Shown here: positions 1 to 8,739 of the stretch, in pieces
Layout of the letters: each line of letters begins with the position of its first letter
Numbering within the stretch: position 1 is the first letter of the stretch
NCBI RefSeq assembly: GCF_003313505.1
Contig: NZ_QMHO01000001.1
Location: 660,534 to 724,533 of the forward strand
DNA from: Pedobacter nanyangensis
GTDB lineage: Bacteria; Bacteroidota; Bacteroidia; Sphingobacteriales; Sphingobacteriaceae
Direction of reading: 5' to 3'
DNA length: 64,000 bases
Notes under the pieces: model-generated
Seen by the model: the letters and a program-made list of their open reading frames with translations, nothing else
The model's database searches: none
Told to the model about the DNA's origin: nothing
Program-made: the position numbers and the translations under genes

Positions 1-568
1 TTTTGGGCCACCAGTGGATCATGCCCGTAATCAATAGTATGATGAAAATGATGGTAGACCAGCCAATGATCTGTTGGCCAATGGGATGGTTAATTAGCAG
101 GCTCCAATGCAGCATTTTCACCACATTGAAAAACTCGTGTTTATAATGGGTGATTTTGGTAACCTCGCCCGTATAAGGGTTTACATTGGCAATATCGTAG
201 TAGTCTAATGCATCAAAATACCAAAATGCCTCTGGGTCTCCGCCCTTGTAAGCGCCAAATTCCCAGGTTTTTTCAGGGTTGGGATAGGTAGAAATGAAAT
301 TGATCGGTTTGTTGCCCATGGCTTTTTGGGCGTTATTTTTCAATGTGCTCAAGGGAAGCGGCCTGGCATTTTTAGGGGCCTCAACATACAGCTGTTTACG
401 ATAAATAAGGTTGGTGATTTCTGCCTGGAAAACATAAATACATCCCGTTAGGGCAATAAAAATCACCATTACACCTGCGCCAATGCCCAGCCATAAATGT
501 AGCCAATCGCTAATCCGACGAAAGGTAGATTTTTTGGATCTCTTGGTTTTTGTTTTGTTTGAGGTCAT
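1..568 (-). CDS. PepSY-domain transmembrane protein, 3' part beyond window
   Basis: The first 189 codons of a gene that runs off the left edge; the ATG at 568 is the first in-frame start. After a basic N-terminus comes a transmembrane helix (about residues 22-45, IGAGVMVIFIALTGCIYVFQ), a periplasmic part with a PepSY-like stretch (about 60-150, ending in YDIANVNPYTGEVTKI), then a second hydrophobic segment beginning HWSLLINHPIGQQIIGW. This layout is that of the PepSY-associated TM family (PF03929-like), inner-membrane proteins often found beside siderophore receptors and proposed to help ferric-siderophore reduction or release. It lies 62 bases downstream of the DUF4198 gene and is probably the last seen gene of the same minus-strand operon. 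The role in iron handling is inferred from family and neighbours. Confidence 0.8.
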   Translation of the reverse strand, partial: MTSNKTKTKRSKKSTFRRISDWLHLWLGIGAGVMVIFIALTGCIYVFQAEITNLIYRKQLYVEAPKNARPLPLSTLKNNAQKAMGNKPINFISTYPNPEKTWEFGAYKGGDPEAFWYFDALDYYDIANVNPYTGEVTKITHYKHEFFNVVKMLHWSLLINHPIGQQIIGWSTIIFIILLITGMIHWWPK

Positions 569-630
569 TTTGGATAACGAAATAAACCAACCACGTTAAA
601 CATGGTTGGTTTAGAAATTATATTTACAGT

Positions 631-1335
631 TTAGAGCGCTTGGCGTGTGTAGGTTGCTACGTGCCAAATTTTGTCGTAATTTTTACCTGCCTGGCTTCCT
701 GATTTCTTTTCCTCGTAAAAGGCTTCCAAAAAATAAGTGCCTTTTTGCTTTGGTGTAAAGTTAAGCAAGCCGTTACTGTTGGTGTTTATGGTTTCGCTTT
801 TTTTCTCAGGACCTACAACGGTAAGCTTTTGGTTTTTGAAAGCGCTTTGGTTGAGCTTTACGGCATGTGCGCTTTCTTGGCCAGTTACAAAAGAGGTTTG
901 AGCCGGGGCTATGCTTAAAGTAACATCGTTGCCCAATTGATCAGCCAGTTTTGCCGAGCCTACAAAAACATTGGCCAAAGCGTAATAGTCGATTTTGGCA
1001 TTTTCGTAAAGATCCTTTACCTGGTGTACAATAGATAGGGTGTACTGCCCGTCCTGGGTTGGTGTAAAATCAGCTTCGTAATGAAATACTCCTGCCTTCG
1101 TTTTTAACGCTTGCTTGCTGCCATTTGGCGAGGTGAGCACTAATTTAAACTCTTTCAGGTTGCTGTACCATTTTGCGGCCGAATCGATTTCCTTGGTGCC
1201 ATATTCGCCAAAGAAGACCTTCACTTTTTGTGCAACACCTTTTTGGCCATTCGTGTTGGTTTCAATCCACAAAGCATGCCCATAGCTGGTGGCGGCCATG
1301 GCTACAAATAAGAATAGGGTTAAAATCTTTTTCAT
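631..1335 (-). CDS. DUF4198-type periplasmic protein
   Basis: A 234-residue protein with a clear signal peptide (MKKILTLFLFVAMAATSYG) and a mature end starting HALWIET, the hallmark of the DUF4198 family, whose mature N-terminal histidine is often followed by a beta-rich fold. The frame stays open upstream to 1533, but that extension overlaps the neighbouring receptor gene, so the ATG at 1335 followed by the signal peptide is the start. It begins 4 bases after the receptor stop, so the two are almost certainly co-transcribed. Some DUF4198 proteins are linked to nickel or cobalt uptake (NikM-like periplasmic parts); in Bacteroidota they commonly accompany TonB receptors. Here the neighbours point to metal or siderophore uptake, but the ligand is unknown. 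Confidence 0.82.
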   Translation of the reverse strand: MKKILTLFLFVAMAATSYGHALWIETNTNGQKGVAQKVKVFFGEYGTKEIDSAAKWYSNLKEFKLVLTSPNGSKQALKTKAGVFHYEADFTPTQDGQYTLSIVHQVKDLYENAKIDYYALANVFVGSAKLADQLGNDVTLSIAPAQTSFVTGQESAHAVKLNQSAFKNQKLTVVGPEKKSETINTNSNGLLNFTPKQKGTYFLEAFYEEKKSGSQAGKNYDKIWHVATYTRQAL

Positions 1336-1339
1336 TGTT

Positions 1340-3733
1340 CTAGAATTTATAAGCGATACTGAAACGATAGTTACGGGGAGCTTCGGCCTGCCATGAATAA
1401 ACGTTGTTGCTGAAATAGCCAGTGTAGTAGTCGCCAATGTACAGGTATTCGTTAAGCACATTAAACACATTTGCGGTAATTTTAACGGGCCCTTTTGACC
1501 AAAACAAGCCAGCGTCAACTTTCGTATAATCACCCATGTTGTATGCTGGATTTGTTGCGCTGTACGAAAATGAGGTTCTATCTTTCAAATAGGTTACGCC
1601 GGCGTTAAGTCCAAAATCTTTCAAAAAGCCGCTTTGTATGGTATAACTTAGCCAGGCATTGGTGGTGTGTTTGGCGTATCCTGGAACGAGGTCGTTGTTG
1701 GCAAAGCCCGAGTTAGGAAAAGCTGAAGTGATTTTTGCATCGGTGTAGGCGTAGTTTGCAATCAGGGATAGCCCTTTCGCTAATTCGCCTTTAATATCCA
1801 GTTCGATACCTTTGGCTACTTTTTCGCCTAAAACCACGCTGTAGGTGAAAGTTGGGTCCTGAACATCTGCGGTCAGCTCATTTTGCTTAAGGATACGGTA
1901 TAGGGATAGTGTTGTATTCCATTTGCCATCGGCCCAGTCTCTTTTAAAACCAATTTCCATATTTGAGCCGGTAATTGGTTTCACTTCCCCGCCATCTTTA
2001 AGCTTTCCACTTTGTGGTAAAAATGCTTGGTCGTACACGCCGTATGCTGCTGTATTTTGGTCTAATGATACGCTTAGCCCAATGCGGGGAGTTAATTTAC
2101 TTGCGCTGTAGGAAGTTCCTCCCCATTGGTATTGGCTAGCCTTGGTGTAACGGGCCGCTAAGGTTAAACGTGCACGGTTATTGAAAAAACCTAGCTCATC
2201 CTGTAAATAGCCGGCGGTATATTTTTGGCCCATGGTTCCTCCAGCGGCAATAGCACGGGCTTCGAGGCTTGTAGTTCTATCGAAATTTGGGAAGCCATTT
2301 GGGGGATATCCTAAATTTGGATGGTACATGTTAAACGGGCTAGAAGGTAAATCTAGTGGGTGCGATTGTCCCCAATCTGCCATGTAGTCTTTTTTACCTA
2401 TATCAAAACCTGCTAAAATGCGATGTTTGATGCCGCCAGTTTTTACTTCGCCGTTAATAAAAAGCTGGCCAAGTTTCATGGTGCTTTCCGCATCCCAGAT
2501 CCCCACACTTCTGATGACATCTCCATTGGTAAGTACATCGGCAGGCCATAAGCTCGAGCCGGTTTGCAAATACTTGCTGTAGGCGGTTTGAGCGGTAATT
2601 TTCCATTGATCACCGATGTTTTGGATAAGATTTAAAAATACCGAATGGTCATTGATATTGGTTTTAGGTAGATTTTCTGGGGCATAGGTAAATTTGCGGG
2701 GCAGAGAGAGATAGCCTTCGGTTGAGAAAACGTAGTACGATCCCACATCGGTCATTTGCGCCCTTTGCAGGTTGTACTCGGCTGTAAATTTGGTGCTATG
2801 GGTTAGCTGGTAACTAATTACCGGGGCAATAGAATACCTGTCGTTTGATTCATTGGGCCTAAATGATCCCTTTTGCTGTGCCGCCGCGTTTAAGCGGAAC
2901 AACAGCTTGCCATCTTCGGTAAGTTTCCGGTCCAAATCAACGGCTGTTCTATACAAATCAAAGCTTCCCAGGGTAAATGAAACTTCGCCTTTGTTTAATC
3001 CGGTAGGTTTTTTGGTAACGACATTGTACATGCCGCTTGGATCGCCGTTGCTTAACATAAAGCCTGCTGGCCCTTTCACAAACTCAAGGTGGTCTACAAT
3101 GCTCATGTCTTCGGTTAAGGGCCCCCAAAAGGAATTCACAAAATTGAAACCGTTGCGCATAGCCTGTATTTGGGAGCCCCTCATGTGCACGTTAGTATAT
3201 AAATCGCCCCAATGGCTGGTACGCATAGCACCGCTTACGTTGCGCAGTACGCCGTCGCTCATGCTAATGATCTGTTGGTCTTTTAATGCTTGGCCACTTA
3301 CACTTTGAATGTTTTGGGCAGCTTCCAGCAACGGTTGGTTTAAGCGCAGGCTGTTATCGGGGGTGCTAATTTTGTAAGCGTTCTTTTTAGCTTGAACCGA
3401 TACTTCTTTTAGGATTTGGCTATTTTCCGAAAGCGTGAAATTGAGCTCCAGTGTTTGGCCATCATTAATAGAGATGTTTTTTTCCTGGGTAGCTATACCT
3501 ATGGCACTTACCCTAATGATGTAATTGCCCGCTTTGATTTTGCTGAGAATGTAGTTCCCATTATCGTCGGTAGCGGTATTTTGAGGTTTGTTTTTTAATC
3601 CCACACTAACGTAGGCAGCAGGCTGCCCATCGGCCGAAGTAATGCGTCCTTTAATAGTTCCATTTTGAGCAAAGGCCACAAAATGGAATAAAAGCAGTAA
3701 GACGACAAGAGGACTTTTGAGGTTTTTTTTCAT
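1340..3733 (-). CDS. TonB-dependent siderophore receptor, first copy
   Basis: A 797-residue outer-membrane receptor. It has a signal peptide (about 1-22, ending VAFAQ), a carboxypeptidase-regulatory-like domain (about 24-110, GTIKGRITSADGQPAAYVSV), a plug domain (about 125-240, with FVKGPAGFMLSNGDPSGMYN and NVVTKKP) and a beta-barrel ending in the aromatic YRFSIAYKF. The plug and barrel resemble the FhuA/FpvA-type ferric-siderophore group rather than SusC. Length is normal for the class. It is the second gene of a minus-strand operon: the paralogous receptor ends 77 bases upstream and the DUF4198 gene follows after 4 bases. The ligand cannot be read from sequence; iron regulation is likely but I did not find a Fur box I could defend. 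Confidence 0.9.
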   Translation of the reverse strand: MKKNLKSPLVVLLLLFHFVAFAQNGTIKGRITSADGQPAAYVSVGLKNKPQNTATDDNGNYILSKIKAGNYIIRVSAIGIATQEKNISINDGQTLELNFTLSENSQILKEVSVQAKKNAYKISTPDNSLRLNQPLLEAAQNIQSVSGQALKDQQIISMSDGVLRNVSGAMRTSHWGDLYTNVHMRGSQIQAMRNGFNFVNSFWGPLTEDMSIVDHLEFVKGPAGFMLSNGDPSGMYNVVTKKPTGLNKGEVSFTLGSFDLYRTAVDLDRKLTEDGKLLFRLNAAAQQKGSFRPNESNDRYSIAPVISYQLTHSTKFTAEYNLQRAQMTDVGSYYVFSTEGYLSLPRKFTYAPENLPKTNINDHSVFLNLIQNIGDQWKITAQTAYSKYLQTGSSLWPADVLTNGDVIRSVGIWDAESTMKLGQLFINGEVKTGGIKHRILAGFDIGKKDYMADWGQSHPLDLPSSPFNMYHPNLGYPPNGFPNFDRTTSLEARAIAAGGTMGQKYTAGYLQDELGFFNNRARLTLAARYTKASQYQWGGTSYSASKLTPRIGLSVSLDQNTAAYGVYDQAFLPQSGKLKDGGEVKPITGSNMEIGFKRDWADGKWNTTLSLYRILKQNELTADVQDPTFTYSVVLGEKVAKGIELDIKGELAKGLSLIANYAYTDAKITSAFPNSGFANNDLVPGYAKHTTNAWLSYTIQSGFLKDFGLNAGVTYLKDRTSFSYSATNPAYNMGDYTKVDAGLFWSKGPVKITANVFNVLNEYLYIGDYYTGYFSNNVYSWQAEAPRNYRFSIAYKF

Positions 3734-3810
3734 TGTGAATTGTGTATGTTGTTGTTATAAAGTTGCTGTGCTTGCGTCGGTAGGTGTTGCTCATTCAAGG
3801 ATCAAAAGGT

Positions 3811-6153
3811 TTAAAACATGTATTTTATAGAAGCCGCTACGTTTCGAGTGGCTAAGGGGCTGGCACTTAAGCCCCATACTTTCTCATTGGCAATGTTGTT
3901 CACTTTCAGCCCTAGCCTAACCTTGGTTGCTTCGTAAAAAAGAGTGCCGTCAGTGAGGAAATAAGCATCTGTTTTAGGGTCTGTGGTGTACTTGTTGAGT
4001 TCACCTACGTAGTTGCTCCCTGCACCAATACCGAAGTTTTTAAGTGCTCCGTGGGTAAACTTGTAGGTAAACCAAATGTTAGCGAAATCGGCAGGGAGGT
4101 AGTTCCTGTTTTGCGATACGGTTCCGCTGTTGTTAATACTGCTGTAAATGTTCTTGTTGTAGCCATATCCAGCGGTAATGTTTAGTCCGGCAGTGGGATT
4201 AGCGCTCAGGTCAATTTCAAAGCCTTTACTTTTTTGCTTGGAATCCTGAAACGAGAAACCTTGCTGGTTGCTTCTTAGGGCATTTTTTACGTCAATATTG
4301 AAGTAGCTTACCGTTGCGGTCAACCTGTTTTCAAAGAGATCGGTCTTAATTCCGAATTCATATTGGTTGCCCGTAGTTGGTTTTGCATTAAAAGTTGTCG
4401 CATCGGGCTGGCGTATTGGCGCATTGTTTTGGAATGCATTGGTATAGCTCGCAAATACACTTAGCTTATCTTTTAATATTTGGTAAACGGCTCCAAATTT
4501 TGGCGATAGGGCAGTTTGTTCGTAGCCCCCCTCAAAGTCTCCCCTTAAAATCGCAATTCCCTTGTTGTTTAATCGATCTACTCTAAGGCCCAAAAGAACC
4601 GAAAGTTGATCGGTGATATTGGTTGCACTTGATGCGTATGCCGCATAAACGGTACTTTGGCTAGTTTGAAAACCATTAACCAAGCCTTGCCTTACCGCTT
4701 TAATTTTTTCCAGTGAAAGTGGTGAATAAGGTTGGTTGATATTAATGACGTCGGTATATTCTTGGCCAACGTACGAGTAATCTACCCCTTTTCTGTGAAG
4801 CACATCTAAGCCTAGTACAAATTTGTTTTTCAGGCCTGCTACAACAAAATCTGTATTAAAAAATTGTTGAAATTGATAAGCATAATCGGTAAATGGCCAA
4901 CTGCTTACTGTTCTTTGGATCGTTGTTGGCGAGGTAAAGGTACTGGTGGCATAAACCAGTTCATCCACATCACTGACATTTAGGGAGGCAATGGTGGTTG
5001 ATTTCCAGCTTGGGGATATTTGGTACTCGGCTTTTGCAAAAAAATTAATCCCTCCACCAGAAAACGTAGCATCGGCACTTCCCGTAGATTGGTTATACTT
5101 AAGTGGTACTTCATTAGTGTTCTTCAGGTTTAATGCCGAAATATTAACATAAGGCAAGTTGCTCATTTCTGATTTGGTGATTTCGGCATTTAGGGTAAGG
5201 CTAAGCCTGTCGTTTACTTTATAAAGCAACGAAGGAGCCACTACGTACCGTTTGGTAAATCCCCAGTCCATGAAACTATCTTCCGCGTGATAGGCAGCAT
5301 TAAGTCTAAACAATACTGATTTATCTTCATTCAATGGCGTATTTACGTCTACTGCAATTCGGTGTAATCCAAAGCTGCCAATGGTATAGTCTATCGTCGT
5401 TTTTTTCTCCTCAAAAGGTTGCTTGGTTACCAAATTGATAAGGCCACCAAATGAAGTGGCGCTATTGCCATAAAGCGTGCCCGATGGACCTTTAATGGCT
5501 TCAGATCTCTCTACAACGGCGGGGTCAATTCCCGACCAGCTGTCGGCAGCTACCCCGTTGCGCATCCTAACCCCTGTCCAAAATCCTCTTAAAATGGTGT
5601 AAGCAAAGCCATTGTTTACTCCTCCAAAAGATATTCCGCCGCCAGGAACATTCCTTAACGACTGCTTGTAGTCTGTCACAATTTGTTGGTCCATAATTTC
5701 TTTGCTCACCGTATTGTAAACCTGAGGATTTTCCAAGTTTTTCAGCGGCATGCGGGCCACGTAATCGCTCTGTTTAACCGCATATTTATTTTTACCCCCA
5801 TTAATGGTGATTTCTTGTAGCGACTGGCTGCTTGTCTCCAACTCGAAATTCAGCTCTAAGGTTTGTCCAGCTTCAACATTGACGTTTTTTTCTTGTGCGG
5901 TAATGCCTATGGCATTTACCCTTACGGTGTAGGAACCAGCTTTGATTTTTAGTAAGGCATAGGAGCCGTCTTCCTTACTTGTAGTGCTATTGTTTTTATT
6001 TTTTAGCCCAATGTTTACATAAGCAGCAGGTTGCCCGTCGGAGGTGGTAATACGCCCTTTTATCGTAGCATGTTGTTGGCCGTAAGCAACCAGGCTTATG
6101 GATAAGATAAGAAAGCCTGTTAAGATATGTCTCAAAAAATAGATAGATTTCAT
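3811..6153 (-). CDS. TonB-dependent siderophore receptor, second copy
   Basis: A 780-residue outer-membrane receptor with a signal peptide (about 1-25), a carboxypeptidase-like domain (about 28-112), a plug (about 130-245, with AIKGPSGTLYGNSATSFGG and INLVTKQP) and a C-terminal barrel ending AASIKYMF. The N-terminal domain is clearly similar to that of the next receptor (both contain IKGRIT and DGQPAAYV, then GLKNK), while the barrels are much more different, so the pair looks like an old duplication whose substrate specificities have separated. It is the first gene of the minus-strand operon and starts 133 bases from the divergent oxidoreductase, so its promoter should lie in 6154-6286. A siderophore ligand is likely from the family; which one is unknown. 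Confidence 0.9.
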   Translation of the reverse strand: MKSIYFLRHILTGFLILSISLVAYGQQHATIKGRITTSDGQPAAYVNIGLKNKNNSTTSKEDGSYALLKIKAGSYTVRVNAIGITAQEKNVNVEAGQTLELNFELETSSQSLQEITINGGKNKYAVKQSDYVARMPLKNLENPQVYNTVSKEIMDQQIVTDYKQSLRNVPGGGISFGGVNNGFAYTILRGFWTGVRMRNGVAADSWSGIDPAVVERSEAIKGPSGTLYGNSATSFGGLINLVTKQPFEEKKTTIDYTIGSFGLHRIAVDVNTPLNEDKSVLFRLNAAYHAEDSFMDWGFTKRYVVAPSLLYKVNDRLSLTLNAEITKSEMSNLPYVNISALNLKNTNEVPLKYNQSTGSADATFSGGGINFFAKAEYQISPSWKSTTIASLNVSDVDELVYATSTFTSPTTIQRTVSSWPFTDYAYQFQQFFNTDFVVAGLKNKFVLGLDVLHRKGVDYSYVGQEYTDVININQPYSPLSLEKIKAVRQGLVNGFQTSQSTVYAAYASSATNITDQLSVLLGLRVDRLNNKGIAILRGDFEGGYEQTALSPKFGAVYQILKDKLSVFASYTNAFQNNAPIRQPDATTFNAKPTTGNQYEFGIKTDLFENRLTATVSYFNIDVKNALRSNQQGFSFQDSKQKSKGFEIDLSANPTAGLNITAGYGYNKNIYSSINNSGTVSQNRNYLPADFANIWFTYKFTHGALKNFGIGAGSNYVGELNKYTTDPKTDAYFLTDGTLFYEATKVRLGLKVNNIANEKVWGLSASPLATRNVAASIKYMF

Positions 6154-6286
6154 TCTTTGTTTTTATTTAGATTAATTATAAACTACGGCAAATATATAAC
6201 CTAAAGCTTTAATTGCAAAAGAATTTTAGAATTGCATGCTGGCTAAAAACTAAAGGTTGCGGAAAGTGTTATATCCAAAACATTTT

Positions 6287-7489
6287 ATGGACATCAGATC
6301 TAACGAACCGTATTGGCTGGTTAATAATGGTATTTTAAATGCTTACCCTTCTCTAAGAAAAGACACTGTTTGTGATCTTTTAATTGTTGGAGCGGGCATT
6401 ACCGGCGCATTAATGGCGCATGCGTGTGTGGGTGCCGGTTTCAAAACGATAGTAATTGATCAGCGGGAAGTTGCCAATGGCAGCACTTCGGCAACCACCT
6501 CCATGCTGCAATATGAAATAGACGTGCCTTTGTATCAACTGGAGAAGTTGATAGGAGAAGTTGGGGCTTTGGCCAGTTACAGAGCCTGTAGAAATTCAAT
6601 CTGGGAACTGGAGAAAATATCCAAGGACATTAAATCTGATTCGGGCTTTGAAGCCAAAAATTCACTCTACTTTGCCGGAACAGGAAAGGATGCAAAATGG
6701 CTGAAACTAGAGTTCGAAAAGCGGTTGAAAGCTGGCTTTGAAGTAGAATGGCTGGATAAAAAGCAAATCCAATCCAACTATGGTTTGCAGTCGGAAGGCG
6801 GAATCTTGTCGGCTGATGGCGCAAGCGTAGATGCTTTTAGGCTGGCCCATGAGCTACTATCGTTTAACCAGAAAAAAGGGCTGGAGATTTTTGATAAAAC
6901 CGAGTTGAAGAAGGTTAAATATCTAAAAGATGAAATTCTTGCAGAAATGGATACCGGGTCAAAAATTAGGGCAAAAAAGATCATCTACTGCACAGGTTAT
7001 GAAAGTATAAAGCTCATCCCCGAAAAAATAGTGAAATTAAAGAGCACTTACGCCATGGTTAGCGAACGGATGAATGGCGCCACTACCCAGATTTATGATA
7101 CGCTTTTTTGGAATACAGACCATCCATACTTGTATATGCGAAGTACCGCTGATCATCGACTTTTGGTAGGGGGTGAAGATGAGAATTTTAAAAATCCTGT
7201 ATTGCGAGACGCTTTATTGAGCAAAAAAGAGGGGAAGCTTTTAAAGTCCATTCAGAAACTGATGCCTAATATTAACTTTATTCCCGATTTTGCGTGGTGC
7301 GGCACTTTTGGCGAAACCAAGGATGGATTGCCCTACATCGGGAGCCATCCCAAATTCCCAAACAGCTATTTCTGCTTGGGATTTGGAGGAAATGGAATAA
7401 CTTTTTCTGTAATTGGAGCAAATATGCTGGTAGGGATGCTACAAAATGAGATAGATCCCCTTGCTTATTTCTTTAGGTTTGGCAGGTAA
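6287..7489 (+). CDS. FAD-dependent oxidoreductase (DAO family)
   Basis: A 400-residue protein with a dinucleotide-binding Rossmann motif near the N-terminus (LLIVGAGITG, residues 31-40), then VIDQREVANGSTSATTSM, and a C-terminal FAD-contact region (GETKDGLPYIGSHP and LGFGGNGITFS). This is the glycine-oxidase/D-amino-acid-oxidase (DAO) superfamily, enzymes that oxidise amine or hydroxyl substrates using FAD. The frame continues upstream to a TTG at 6257, but the ATG at 6287 gives the usual distance to the Rossmann motif and is preferred. It has no signal peptide and is cytoplasmic. It is transcribed alone, divergently from the receptor operon and directly convergent with the next gene: the two stop codons abut with no bases between. 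The substrate cannot be told. Confidence 0.83.
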   Translation: MDIRSNEPYWLVNNGILNAYPSLRKDTVCDLLIVGAGITGALMAHACVGAGFKTIVIDQREVANGSTSATTSMLQYEIDVPLYQLEKLIGEVGALASYRACRNSIWELEKISKDIKSDSGFEAKNSLYFAGTGKDAKWLKLEFEKRLKAGFEVEWLDKKQIQSNYGLQSEGGILSADGASVDAFRLAHELLSFNQKKGLEIFDKTELKKVKYLKDEILAEMDTGSKIRAKKIIYCTGYESIKLIPEKIVKLKSTYAMVSERMNGATTQIYDTLFWNTDHPYLYMRSTADHRLLVGGEDENFKNPVLRDALLSKKEGKLLKSIQKLMPNINFIPDFAWCGTFGETKDGLPYIGSHPKFPNSYFCLGFGGNGITFSVIGANMLVGMLQNEIDPLAYFFRFGR

Positions 7490-8194
7490 TTATTGGTGTG
7501 TAATAATTTGTCCGTTGAAAGCTCTTTCGTTAGTGCCAGGATTAACTTTACCGCCAGCAATTACAGTATAGAATGTACCCTTTACCAATGTTTTGTTAAC
7601 GGTAGCATTAACGGTAGTTGTTGCAGCGGCTTTAATTTCTAAATTCTTTTCTCCTGGATCAACGGCCACAAACCCGCTGTAGGCTTTATAGGCTTTATTG
7701 CTGGCAAGATTGGTTGTTGCATCTTTAATGCCTAAATCCAAGGCGGCAGCATCTGGAGAAAGGTTGATAAAGCGCACATAGGCTTTTTCAGTAGAGGTAT
7801 TGGAGAAATCATCCGCTAAAAGCAAACCATCGAAATTATCGCTGGTGCCTACCAGGTATAAAGTTGAAAAAGCACTATTGGCAATAGAGATATTACTCTT
7901 TGTATAGGCCGATGCTGTTTCTCCTGCTACGGTGAATTTAACGGTATAGCTCCCCACATTTAGCCTAGAGTATTTGACCCCTCCGGCATAGGGAAGTGCT
8001 GCGCTATTTATTTTAGAGTCGTTAATATAAGCATCATACGTACCCAAGGTAGGAGAGATATTGTAAACGCTTAAAGATCCGGTATCAACCACAGTTGTGT
8101 CATTTTTCCCGCAGGCAAACAATAGTGTAATTGTTGCCATGGTAAATAGCGCATATAATGCCTTAAGAGAGGATTTCGTATAAGTTTTATTCAT
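7490..8194 (-). CDS. DUF4397-type lipoprotein
   Basis: A 234-residue lipoprotein. The signal peptide ends in a lipobox (TLLFAC, Cys28). The mature part has two beta-rich repeats with DUF4397 features: GSLSVYNISPTLGTYDAYIND and, later, AYVRFINLSPDAAALDLGI. DUF4397 domains are found in cell-envelope proteins of Bacteroidota; no enzymatic role is known to me and none is claimed. The start at 8194 is the only one that supplies the signal peptide. It converges on the FAD oxidoreductase with no intergenic space and no visible terminator, so the two transcripts probably overlap at their 3' ends. Confidence 0.78.
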   Translation of the reverse strand: MNKTYTKSSLKALYALFTMATITLLFACGKNDTTVVDTGSLSVYNISPTLGTYDAYINDSKINSAALPYAGGVKYSRLNVGSYTVKFTVAGETASAYTKSNISIANSAFSTLYLVGTSDNFDGLLLADDFSNTSTEKAYVRFINLSPDAAALDLGIKDATTNLASNKAYKAYSGFVAVDPGEKNLEIKAAATTTVNATVNKTLVKGTFYTVIAGGKVNPGTNERAFNGQIITHQ

Positions 8195-8443
8195 GTTAAA
8201 GATTTGATGGCCATTTAGCCCTGCCCTAAAATATATTTCAAATATACAAATATTGGTTTTATCGATTTTATTCCGATGTTAAACTTTGTTAAATAAAGGA
8301 TTGCCGGAGTAAATACCCTGCATCATACCTTTGATACGCAATAAGCCGCTGTTTCGCTACAAACGAAGGCTAAATTCGCTAACATGTTTACTTGGCAGCG
8401 GGTTAAGGAATGTTAAACAAAATGTAAAAAAATACGAATTATA
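8195..8443. other. Intergenic region upstream of the arginine operon promoter
   Basis: About 250 AT-rich bases between the start of the DUF4397 lipoprotein gene (minus) and the arginine promoter candidate (plus). It must hold the lipoprotein promoter. I see no gene here; an open frame from 8331 to 8516 has no recognisable protein features and its codon use is unlike that of its neighbours. Confidence 0.5.
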
Positions 8444-8474
8444 TTGCACAACTCAATTTTTATTTAAACCTTTG
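8444..8474 (+). promoter_or_regulatory. Candidate promoter of the arginine operon
   Basis: A TTG at 8444-8446 and AACCTTTG at 8467-8474, 20 bases apart, fit the Bacteroidota -33/-7 pattern (TTG, then TAnnTTTG) at seven of eight positions in the -7 box. Transcription would start near 8481, about 30 bases before the small leader frame at 8513. Confidence 0.5.
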
Positions 8475-8512
8475 CGGCACAATCAATTCAATAGGATTGA
8501 TTTTATCAGAAA

Positions 8513-8647
8513 ATGAGTAAACAAATTATCCATAAATTATCTGTTTTAGAGGCCAAGAACATGGCCCCTAACGGCTATTTTATTGAACGTTTACGACCCG
8601 TATTCCAAATCACCACAAGTCGGCAACTCTTTACGCCGCGGATTTAA
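8513..8647 (+). CDS. Possible 44-residue leader peptide of the arginine operon
   Basis: An ATG-started frame of 44 codons between the operon promoter candidate and the acyltransferase gene. It begins MSKQIIHKLSVLEAKNMAPN, continues through YFIERLRPVFQ, and ends TTSRQLFTPRI. Four arginine codons (CGT, CGA, CGG, CGG) fall in the last 20 positions, one of them two codons before the stop. Its stop codon overlaps a 7-base stem (8643-8649 with 8664-8670) and a second 6-base hairpin follows at 8675-8691. I do not recognise the protein. Its place and arginine content would suit a leader peptide that senses arginine supply, but without homologues this is only a suggestion; it may also be a small unrelated protein or not translated. 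Confidence 0.4.
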   Translation: MSKQIIHKLSVLEAKNMAPNGYFIERLRPVFQITTSRQLFTPRI

Positions 8648-8691
8648 GTCATACCCCTAGGGAACTTAAACCCATGAGGAATTGATCCTCA
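8643..8691 (+). promoter_or_regulatory. Two short hairpins between leader frame and acyltransferase gene
   Basis: TTTAAGT (8643-8649) pairs with ACTTAAA (8664-8670), enclosing the palindrome CCCTAGGG; TGAGGA (8675-8680) pairs with TCCTCA (8686-8691) around a 5-base loop. No run of T follows, so a simple terminator is not indicated. The position, overlapping the stop of the 44-codon frame, makes a regulatory role possible. Confidence 0.3.
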
Positions 8692-8739
8692 ATAAAAACC
8701 CAATTAACAAGAATACCATATTTTTTCGTTAAAGAATTA

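Noticed and set aside
8331..8516. 61-codon open frame upstream of the arginine operon
   Set aside because: It spans the promoter candidate, has no recognisable motif, and its composition is that of AT-rich intergenic DNA.
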